Source of the DNA: Deltaproteobacteria bacterium
Lineage (GTDB): Bacteria; Myxococcota_C; UBA6777
Reading direction: 5' to 3'
NCBI GenBank assembly: GCA_002731275.1
Contig: PCBK01000189.1
Location: 1-64,000, forward strand
DNA length: 64,000 bases
A program made the translations under genes and the position numbers. The notes under the pieces are model-generated. The model was not told the origin of the DNA, did not search any database, and saw only the letters and a list, made by a program, of their open reading frames with translations. Positions 20,001 to 26,656 of this stretch are shown here, one piece after another. The first letter of the stretch is position 1. Each line of letters opens with the position of its first letter.

Positions 20001-20034
20001 CGAATAATTGTCCTATTGTCTCACCAAGAGCCAT
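17029..20034 (-). CDS. TPR protein with acidic linker and proline decapeptide repeats
   Basis: The first ~570 of 1001 residues are TPR-like helical pairs, the kind of surface that binds other proteins. A long acidic, Pro-rich linker follows, and then decapeptides of the form ATLPPPTPPP repeated about seven times (encoded at 17198-17407). The protein ends with a short conserved-looking tail (LDALDMFSGGGSGDDDLLSS followed by LFDAIDNL) that could be a docking peptide. There is no signal peptide, so it is cytoplasmic. It is convergent with the McrB-like gene 46 bases away. Its partner and function are unknown; a scaffold role is an inference from TPRs plus a Pro-rich arm. Confidence 0.8.
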   Translation of the reverse strand: MALGETIGQLFGKSGGKQTLLTLGESALLRGRGDEAEARFQAILETYPEHRRARMGLMEAWLCQGKSDLVLDTYDKLPEQEKTIFDDQFLLALSLQVGSLKRDGYLRWLQTPRQGSDRHAAIAHLAKTFAKCGIFSIHWAESAIRRLEFQEAEQALRQMRDAQPPLSEERVSTLYAKRDAVLLKDHPEVVHLLEECQALDEPHERLRRLEPVAIKHMSIAALQHDTGVAFFDCGQPEAGIRFLSRAVGCNPYWVNAWLNLGRVSLAAERYVRARDAFQRILMLFEFPWVRDVYGNIDDFISNHPERPHVEAGLDRAQNGDYYGAAESFRVALTHNPDAPFLIFLLAHALFETANYTGALSYLKTLVQIDDDSVSTEEKETWRQLLEVCTHQCVRKQLNNDEADKSVELLEDILSLLPSLHALREELQLVKRVIDDDLQFEAFDAYEQAHACYEDLTLEARLEHVNRAIELQSDFVEAYIAKAVWLSEQGELEYAFLALEEAERLRPDSCSVSFHKASIAFLRQETEQAMTLWQACVDAGQAPWSEAAARNIEALSSSSMCQMVLAILPQHRRVSEFAPPGMSTSAVSPQPAANKAPLKPISNDLFEIPLSGDSNPALPPEKVRELIKEQAVPTLSQVNPLDDVDSPSSFADLKATPQNEMLHTARTQNPTRDFFEDDVASNESNEYDSLLGGGEKAESSPLVFGGDNFGPPIELDAPPEAVAPSEEPELLDVPDEPVEDTPAPIEDIPAPVDDIPAPAFLDEADETGGDVLDGPPEPPAALEESVAVVDIPDGLFGGQEKAEEVEDIPDTGFFPPSPFATPVPETEPVEEEREPEEAEQKVDSEDIEQDVMATQAPVEVSEEEAEEATSAPDEELATLPAPTPPPATLPPPTPPPATLPPPTPPPSTLPPPTPPPASVAPVSDVPATLPAPTPPPATLPPPTPPPASAAPVEETPAEVEEEPKAPSSPSLDALDMFSGGGSGDDDLLSSLFDAIDNLEKPK
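17198..17407 (-). repeat. Seven 30-base units encoding a Pro-rich decapeptide
   Basis: Seven consecutive 30-base units begin GCAGGTGG on the plus strand; the third is strongly diverged. They lie in frame inside the TPR protein gene and encode ATLPPPTPPP-type decapeptides. The copies differ mostly at third codon positions, which points to selection on the peptide and not to a recent slippage event. Confidence 0.8.
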
Positions 20035-20517
20035 TCTTTTTGCTCCTCACATCAAAAACCACGTCGTGGATCTCCGACCGTTCACGGCTCACTTGATTCA
20101 GGTTCACCCTTGTTCTTTCGTCCGTTGGTTTTTTGTAGCATGGAAATCGTTTTGGATGTGTCGAGTCCATATCATTTATATTTGACACCCTCCGACATCG
20201 CCTGCACATATGTCAGTCCATGGTTACAGTCTATAGCATAAACGAAAGCAAACAACCAGAGGAGAACACCAAGAAGCCATCACAAACACGAGGTGGATTG
20301 CATAGTCACATAGGTCGTGGCAAGAAAAGTACATATTTTCAGAACACTTATAAAATGTCGAAAAATAATCCTTACATAAGCGCACATCAGTTGCTATAAT
20401 GCGTTCCAACTTTCAAGGCAGAAGATCGATTTTCATTGGATTCATCATGTGTTACACGCAAGAAGATCGACATTCTCCACATCCATCTTTCTCCCCTTAT
20501 CAGAAAGGAATCAGACG
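20035..20517. other. Divergent intergenic region, 483 bases
   Basis: The region between the TPR gene (minus) and the transglutaminase-like gene (plus) is AT-rich near 20230-20400 and has no convincing reading frame. It contains the strong plus-strand promoter candidate at 20371-20400. No other structure was recognised. Confidence 0.5.
20371..20400 (+). promoter_or_regulatory. Near-consensus promoter with extended -10
   Basis: CTTACA (20371-20376, four of six -35 bases) is followed after 18 bases by a perfect TATAAT (20395-20400) preceded by TGC, the extended -10 element. It lies 118 bases before the transglutaminase-like gene and is the best-matching promoter seen in the window, suggesting high housekeeping-sigma expression. 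Confidence 0.6.
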
Positions 20518-22755
20518 ATGTCAAACATCAAATTTACTATGCGTGACAGTGGTTTGCAGAGAGCTTTTGCAGAGATGCAAAACAACACAGAGATCACCCA
20601 AAATGACGTGGACAAATTGCTCGACGCTGCGAATGACGGCGGACGCATTACCGATCTCGAAAAAAATGAACTGAATTGGTTGCTTTACAAACACAGCGAC
20701 AAATTCACAGGTGACGCAAAGCAAAAGATGGCTTCTGCCTTGGGATTCTCCTCTGGCGAATCGATCCCCATGCCCTCCGTCTATATCCGCGACAACAAGT
20801 TGAGCGCGGCAGTCGGTGAAGCACTTGCAGATGAGAATGTCAGCCGCGGTGATCTCCAAAAGATTATCGACGCAGCAAATGATGGAGGCTCCATCACCCG
20901 CCACGAGCGCGGTGAGCTGCTTATGGTCCTCAACCGTGTTGGCGACAAAATGGACGCTGGCGCACGCGCAGAGCTCGCACAAACACTCGGTGTTGAGATC
21001 CCCCAAGAGACAGCTCCTCTCAAAGACGTTAGCGACCTTCGTGGCAATGTCTATGACATCAAAGATCTCGCGTCCTTCAACGAAGCACTCCGCACAGACC
21101 TCGGCGCAGCACGCGACGAGCTCGTCGGCCACCCCTCACTCAGCGATGACCAAAAAGCAGACCGTATGTTTGAGTTCTTCAAGCCCTACGGAAAACGCTT
21201 CGCCACACTCGCTGAAAAAGAAGGCGCACAAACGGGTAAAGCTGCCCGCGCAGAAGTCCTCTCAACCCTCAAAGAAGTCGGCTTTGACGCAATGCTCACA
21301 AAAGACAGCGACAAAGACGGCCTCAACGCAGCGACTGAGATCATGCGCGGCACCAATCCCGAGCAATTCACCATGATCGCAGACGCCAAAACATGGACGA
21401 CCACTTACTGGCCCATGGCTGGAAACAGCAGAAACCCCGATGGCGATGTCAAAAGCAACCTCTGGGCCTCTGGCGGCGCGCTCGACAAACTCGACCAACT
21501 CAGCAACGCTCGTGGTAACGAATCCGGTGCAAAAGCACTTGAATTTGAAAGAAAACCCGCACTCAACTGGTTGATCGGCGAAAACAACAACAAAGGCCAC
21601 TATATCCCTGACTCCAAACTCAAGGAGACAGACGCAGAGGTCACGACAGGTGTCGACTTCGATGGTGATGGACGTATCACTTCCGGCGTCAAAGCCGACT
21701 TCCTCGACGCACAAGGTAACTTCGCGGCCACCAACAGCCGTCACAGCTTTGTCCCCAAACTCGGTGACGAAGTCCTCACCCGCAAAATGGAAGATGTCGA
21801 CGGGCAAAAAGTCGTCAACTACTTCAAACAAGATGGTACAAAACTCACCACCGAAGAGAAACGCGAAGTCATCCTGACCAACGCTCGTAGTGATGGGAAA
21901 GCATCTGAAACAATGGACGTCGGTTGGTGGGGCTCCTGTGACAAAGTTGCGCTCGCCGGGATCTTGTTCGAAGATCCCAAACGCGACGTCACTCTCGACG
22001 GTGTCACCTTCACCAAACAAGACATCCGTGGACTCCTCACAGTCGTCGCTGACAGCCAATCTATCGGCAGCGACTTCGTCGGAAACCGCTACGACAACAA
22101 GCCCGACATCCTCGTCACCAAAGACGGACGTCAAATCAGCGGAAAACTCGAAACCAACGATGTTGAGTTCCGCACAAATGACATGTGGCGCTGGAGCGGC
22201 GACTACATGGTCCTTAACGAAGTCGACAAAGAGGTCAAATTCCGTGACTTCGCGACTGGTGAAGTGGAAACCTTCAACGCAAGCGACATCAAACACCTCG
22301 CACGTGAAGATAAAAAAGACATGGAGCCCTCCCTCTGGGCAGACACCCTCGAAGAATGGCTCGGCTCCGGACGCGCAATGGCAAACGACCACGACTCCGG
22401 TGACCACGTATGGAACTCCAACATCTGGAAAGCCGAGAGAGCCGAGATCGACGCTCCCTACAACACAAATGTCGAAGAACTTCGCGGTCACCACGGCGAA
22501 ATCAACAATCCAGACAACGTTAAGTTTTTCGAAACAGACGTGTACATGGATGGTTCTGACTGGCCCAAAACATACCGTTACTGGGTTGAGACTGATCCCT
22601 CCTCTGGAAAAGCTGTGAACAGCGGTTGGATCTCCAAAAACCCCGACTTCCTTTGGAGACCCAAAGGATTCAACAACTGGGCAGGCACCAACTCACGTAA
22701 CCCCTACGTCACACCTTCCCTCGTCAAAGAAATCTACGAAGCTTCCATCAAGTAA
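20518..22755 (+). CDS. Transglutaminase-elicitor-like protein with EF-hand-like loops
   Basis: The C-terminal ~450 of 745 residues resemble the transglutaminase-elicitor family: an early WTTTYWPMAGN, a cysteine centre GWWGSCDKVALAGILF (Cys474) and a closing segment YRYWVETDPS plus NPDFLWRP. In that family the Cys is the nucleophile for protein cross-linking. Upstream are a canonical 12-residue EF-hand loop (Asp263 to Glu274), a second Ca-loop-like DFDGDGRITS (380-389), and two ~47-residue repeats with DAANDGGxIT motifs near 35-80 and 115-160. No signal peptide is visible, although Ca-binding and elicitor relatives are usually exported. The ATG at 20518 lies eight bases after AAAGGA. The family call is from memory of motifs and the catalytic His is not certain. 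Single gene. Confidence 0.65.
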   Translation: MSNIKFTMRDSGLQRAFAEMQNNTEITQNDVDKLLDAANDGGRITDLEKNELNWLLYKHSDKFTGDAKQKMASALGFSSGESIPMPSVYIRDNKLSAAVGEALADENVSRGDLQKIIDAANDGGSITRHERGELLMVLNRVGDKMDAGARAELAQTLGVEIPQETAPLKDVSDLRGNVYDIKDLASFNEALRTDLGAARDELVGHPSLSDDQKADRMFEFFKPYGKRFATLAEKEGAQTGKAARAEVLSTLKEVGFDAMLTKDSDKDGLNAATEIMRGTNPEQFTMIADAKTWTTTYWPMAGNSRNPDGDVKSNLWASGGALDKLDQLSNARGNESGAKALEFERKPALNWLIGENNNKGHYIPDSKLKETDAEVTTGVDFDGDGRITSGVKADFLDAQGNFAATNSRHSFVPKLGDEVLTRKMEDVDGQKVVNYFKQDGTKLTTEEKREVILTNARSDGKASETMDVGWWGSCDKVALAGILFEDPKRDVTLDGVTFTKQDIRGLLTVVADSQSIGSDFVGNRYDNKPDILVTKDGRQISGKLETNDVEFRTNDMWRWSGDYMVLNEVDKEVKFRDFATGEVETFNASDIKHLAREDKKDMEPSLWADTLEEWLGSGRAMANDHDSGDHVWNSNIWKAERAEIDAPYNTNVEELRGHHGEINNPDNVKFFETDVYMDGSDWPKTYRYWVETDPSSGKAVNSGWISKNPDFLWRPKGFNNWAGTNSRNPYVTPSLVKEIYEASIK

Positions 22756-22962
22756 GCTCCCCGAACCCCCCTCTTGCTCCTCTTCAGATCTCCCCCTCAG
22801 CAAATCAACACATCGCGCCAACGTCAAAGGCACACGTGTACCCAAAGGCAAGACGCTCACGCAAGCCAAAGAGACAACGCTCTACTTATCCCCTAAGCCT
22901 TTGTTTATGCATGAATATTGGATAAAAGTATCGTGTGGAGATCGTGGATAGGAGGGAGTGAC

Positions 22963-24000
22963 TTAGCGTCCACCGCTGTATTGTGTTGAGCCTGCACGAA
23001 TATCACGTGGCCCACCCTGTCCACGTTTCGGCCTTGTCCCATAGGGCCAAAACTGGAGAGAAAAGCCTAGATACCGATTGTTGCTCAAAGTGCCTGCGTC
23101 CAACTGTTGGCGGAAGCTGATATCCAGTCCCACCATCGCGTAACGAAGGCCAATCCCAACAGAGACGAAGTGGCTGAGTTCACGAGCAGTCTCGTCCAAC
23201 CAAGGGGTAAATGGACGTCGATCTCTGACTTGATCGAGTTGGTAGCCCGCGCGGATCGTGAAGATATCGACAAAGGTGTACTGAATCCCTACTCGCAACT
23301 CGTATCCTGGCTCGCCTTTGCTTTGGAAGTCGACCACCCCATCGATCGAGGCTCGAAAAGGAGTATCTCCCCCAATTCCGATCCCACCGGCCATCGAGAT
23401 CGGAATTTCGTTGTCGTCGTTGTACAACAAGTTGTAGCCAACCAACGAAAGGCTAAACCACGGATGTGGTTCATAGATGACACCTACATCAGCGTTAATG
23501 CCGTAATTGTCGAGCTTAAAGGGTCGAGACACGTAGAAGTACTTGAGCAAGATCCCGACATACAACGTCCTTCGCCAATCCATCCCTAGACCAAGACGTA
23601 CCATGTGGCCGAGAAGCACATTACTCTCCCCGTCATCTTCACGTGGTGCTGAGAAAAAAGAATAGGCGAGTCCTGCTGCGAGTAAGGCGTTGCTCTTACT
23701 GTCGGCGAGAGCGACGTTAAAGACCCGACTATCAGCAGAAGGATGAAATGAAAATGTTCCCTCAAAGACGTATGTGTTCAGGTATTTTCGAAGCGAAGCA
23801 GGGTTGAGATACAGACCAGTGGTTGTATCTCCATTTGCGGTCCCTGCGCTTCCTCTCCCGAGTGCTGCGACCCCAACAGTCTCTGGGGTTTGCCATGATG
23901 GAATGGAACCGACAACATCGATGCCTTCGCCAGCTGCTTGTGCGAAGGAGCTGACAGAGAAGGACAGGATGAATACGAGAATGATACGCCACCAACTCAC
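22963..24000 (-). CDS. Outer-membrane beta-barrel protein (PorV/FadL-like)
   Basis: The protein (345 residues) has a signal peptide (about 1-22, cut near FAQAAG) followed by alternating amphipathic strands with aromatic girdles, as in outer-membrane channels. The N-terminal half has the pattern ALGRGSAGTANGDTTTGLYLNPA, which is typical of the PorV/UPF0164/FadL-like group. The C-terminus ends in a Pro/Arg/Gly-rich tail and not with a terminal aromatic. The GTG start shares its G with the deformylase stop TAG, so translation is coupled. Transported solute unknown. Confidence 0.78.
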   Translation of the reverse strand: MSWWRIILVFILSFSVSSFAQAAGEGIDVVGSIPSWQTPETVGVAALGRGSAGTANGDTTTGLYLNPASLRKYLNTYVFEGTFSFHPSADSRVFNVALADSKSNALLAAGLAYSFFSAPREDDGESNVLLGHMVRLGLGMDWRRTLYVGILLKYFYVSRPFKLDNYGINADVGVIYEPHPWFSLSLVGYNLLYNDDNEIPISMAGGIGIGGDTPFRASIDGVVDFQSKGEPGYELRVGIQYTFVDIFTIRAGYQLDQVRDRRPFTPWLDETARELSHFVSVGIGLRYAMVGLDISFRQQLDAGTLSNNRYLGFSLQFWPYGTRPKRGQGGPRDIRAGSTQYSGGR

Positions 24001-24530
24001 TACTTTTTCACCTGACGGACGGGATGTGTTTGTCCTTTGACCGTTTTGAGCATTTTGCGCTCGATCAGTCCCCTCTTCAGACGAGAGAGGTGATCGATAA
24101 ACAGCACACCATTGAGGTGATCGATCTCGTGTTGGAGTGCAACAGACAACAACTCCGAACCCTCAACCGTGAATGTCTCTCCATCCCGGTTAAGCGCCTC
24201 AACAGTGACCTCTTCGGGACGAGTCACGCCACCGTAGTGGCCAGGAAACGAAAGACATCCTTCCTCTTGCTTGATTTTCTTGCCACGAAATTCGACAATT
24301 TTTGGGTTGATCAGCTCGATGAGTTGTTCACCTTTGGCTTCGACATCGATCACAATGATGCGTTTGGCGACGCCAATCTGTGGTGCAGCGAGACCAACAC
24401 CGTGTGCGGCGTACATAGTCTCAGCCATATTGTCGAGAAGTTCTCGGATGTCGTCATTGACCTCCTCAACTTCCTGACAATTTTCTCGAAGGACGGGGTG
24501 TGGATACAACAAAATATCCAGATGGGCCAT
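24000..24530 (-). CDS. def: Peptide deformylase
   Basis: This 176-residue enzyme removes the formyl group from nascent N-termini. All three family motifs are intact: GVGLAAPQIG, EEGCLSFPG (metal-binding Cys) and QHEIDHLNG (two metal-binding His and the catalytic Glu). Length and motif spacing are standard. The ATG follows AAAAGG by ten bases. It lies 19 bases downstream of the PATAN/J-like gene and overlaps the barrel gene, so the three probably form one transcript. The usual partner fmt is not in the window. Confidence 0.96.
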   Translation of the reverse strand: MAHLDILLYPHPVLRENCQEVEEVNDDIRELLDNMAETMYAAHGVGLAAPQIGVAKRIIVIDVEAKGEQLIELINPKIVEFRGKKIKQEEGCLSFPGHYGGVTRPEEVTVEALNRDGETFTVEGSELLSVALQHEIDHLNGVLFIDHLSRLKRGLIERKMLKTVKGQTHPVRQVKK

Positions 24531-24549
24531 TAGTCTACTACCTTTTCAA

Positions 24550-26520
24550 TTAACCTCGAAGATTCCCACTGTAGCGACTGCGCAGAGTAGGATCACCAAG
24601 GACCTCATATGCTTCTTGAATGGTTTGTTGGATTTCGCGAAGTTGCTCACGCACCTTCTCCAGAATAGCAGGAGAAAAGCGACCGTCAGCAAACGTTTGT
24701 TTGGTACGTTGATAAGCTCGGCGGATTTCGAGCTCATTTGCGTGTTGTTCGACCTCAAGGATACGAAAATAGTTCTCAGTCATGATCTGCATATACTTTT
24801 GCTCGATCTGTTGCTTTGCGACTTGCAGCTGTGCCTGATTGACCTCACCGGGTCGTGCGACGCCTTGGAATTCACCTTCTGTAGGCTGTCGGGTCCGACC
24901 ACGATTGGGGGGGAGGACTGCGCGGTAGCTCATCGTGGGAGGACGCGCTCGCAACGAGCCTGGATTTTTGGGTGGCATCGTTGAAAAAGGAGGTGCCCCG
25001 GTCGGAGTCTGTTGATTTCTCTGGTTTGGGCTGGGTGTCTCAGAGCGGTTCGCGCCAGGAGGCTCCATGGATGGAGATGTCCCCTGGAACACATCGAGGC
25101 TCACAGGTGTCTGGACATCGCCTCGACGACGCGCTTGAGGTGTACGAGTCCGGGGCTTGGGCAGTGGCGTCTCCTGACCAAACAACATCGTCTTGTTGGG
25201 TCCTTGCGTCCGCCGCCCTCTTCTCTCGGCTGCCTGCAATTGTTGCGCATACAACTCGTCTTTTTTAGCGCCAGTGCGTGTCCCAAGTGTAGGAGGCTGT
25301 GTACCAGCAAAGCTGTTACCGTAGGCCCGTCCCTCTCCAGGTGTATCTTCCATCGTCAGATAGCCGAGCACCATCAACGTGTAGACCAATGTATATAACA
25401 AAGCCGGCTCAACGCCGAGATAACGCCTGAGTGCATCGAGAGACATCCGCCCATCGATGCTGCTCATGATTTTGGAGTCAAGTGTATTGAGGGGGATAGG
25501 GATATCGTTTCTTTGTTGTGTGAGCCATTGTGGAACACGTGATGATGACCCTAAAATGCGCAACAAACGATCACCGTGGTACCCATCTCGGATCCCCTGC
25601 AACAAGACAGGCGGAAGCTCGATCAACATGGGCTGTCCAGGCAGATCTTCTGCGCCAGGCAAAAAGACAAAACCACCCTCTTCCCAGCCAAAGCTCGAAC
25701 GCACGGTAAGATTCACATACAATCGGTTGACGGACTCGATACGTTCGCGCTCGATCAGTCTCAACTCGTACAACCGTTCACCAGGAAGAGGACTCGCGAG
25801 CACTTCAGCATATTGCTCGACCTGCCGGCGGCTTAAGAGCCCCTCTTGCAACAACATGAGTGGAAGCTGGCGTAGCGCTTGATTGGACTCTGCGGTCGCG
25901 ATGGTACCGTTGATAAACCAAATACGACGGGTCTCAGACTCACGAGAGAGCAGCAACTTCCCTGAGGCACGACGGCGCATCAGGATAGAGAACAATCTCG
26001 CGACATCAAGCTGGGCGAGATTTCCCTTCCACTCGCGAGAGTTTCGGGGATTCGCTTGTGCAGGCGCAGTGGACGCCACTTGTGGTGGTTGTGTTGGTTG
26101 AATCAGCGTCGCCTCTCCGACGTCCTCATTTTCATTGCGCCAGTCCGTTTGTGAGGCCATGGTCTGATCGGTCTTCTCATCGCGGATGAGTTGATAGATC
26201 CGACTGACAAGCTGAGAAGGCGGTAGCTGCGCACTTAAGACAACATCACCATCTCGCCCCTTCGCGTCAGAGCGATCGGAGAGCAAGATACACTTGGCTT
26301 GGCTCGCCCGACCTGCGATCACAAAGCGCTGGTAAAACTCCTGCCCTTCTCCATCTAGAGAGATCACAAGATATGTAGGCTTGAGCACGCGCAAGAGGTT
26401 GCTCGCCTCACGACTCCTCGATGTCCGAAAGACATTGAGCCCACGACTATTGAGCCCTTGTTCCAGAATGCCTCCCCGATGCATCTGGGTGTCCAACATC
26501 AATATGGTATCTCGTTCCAT
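24550..26520 (-). CDS. Pseudo-receiver / PATAN (DUF4388) / J-like protein
   Basis: This 656-residue cytoplasmic protein has three recognisable parts. Residues 1-120 have response-regulator spacing (TILMLDTQ, then YLVISLD) but lack the usual Asp-Asp pocket. Residues ~163-290 match the PATAN/DUF4388 pattern (WKGNLAQLDVARLFSILMRR, then ASGKLLL and RRIWFINGTIATAES). Residues ~580-650 match a J domain (NYFRILEVEQHANELEIRRAY, end ...YEVLGDPTLRSRYS) but HPD is replaced by a stretch around FADGRF, so DnaK stimulation is unlikely. A Pro/Arg-rich linker joins the last two. Such proteins occur in Myxococcota gliding and signalling systems; the specific role here is unknown. Confidence 0.8.
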   Translation of the reverse strand: MERDTILMLDTQMHRGGILEQGLNSRGLNVFRTSRSREASNLLRVLKPTYLVISLDGEGQEFYQRFVIAGRASQAKCILLSDRSDAKGRDGDVVLSAQLPPSQLVSRIYQLIRDEKTDQTMASQTDWRNENEDVGEATLIQPTQPPQVASTAPAQANPRNSREWKGNLAQLDVARLFSILMRRRASGKLLLSRESETRRIWFINGTIATAESNQALRQLPLMLLQEGLLSRRQVEQYAEVLASPLPGERLYELRLIERERIESVNRLYVNLTVRSSFGWEEGGFVFLPGAEDLPGQPMLIELPPVLLQGIRDGYHGDRLLRILGSSSRVPQWLTQQRNDIPIPLNTLDSKIMSSIDGRMSLDALRRYLGVEPALLYTLVYTLMVLGYLTMEDTPGEGRAYGNSFAGTQPPTLGTRTGAKKDELYAQQLQAAERRGRRTQGPNKTMLFGQETPLPKPRTRTPQARRRGDVQTPVSLDVFQGTSPSMEPPGANRSETPSPNQRNQQTPTGAPPFSTMPPKNPGSLRARPPTMSYRAVLPPNRGRTRQPTEGEFQGVARPGEVNQAQLQVAKQQIEQKYMQIMTENYFRILEVEQHANELEIRRAYQRTKQTFADGRFSPAILEKVREQLREIQQTIQEAYEVLGDPTLRSRYSGNLRG

Positions 26521-26656
26521 GTACTCACTTCCACTTCAAAGGTTGCCAGGGTACGGATTTACAGGTGTTTTTGGGATATTTGTGTCTAGAAACGCAGCGC
26601 GATGCCATCACCCAACAACACAACGAGATGCATCCTACCACATATCGGGAAGATTT

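Noticed and set aside
21262..22494. 410-codon minus-strand frame inside the transglutaminase-like gene
   Set aside because: It is the antisense shadow of a gene with a clear start, ribosome site and domains.
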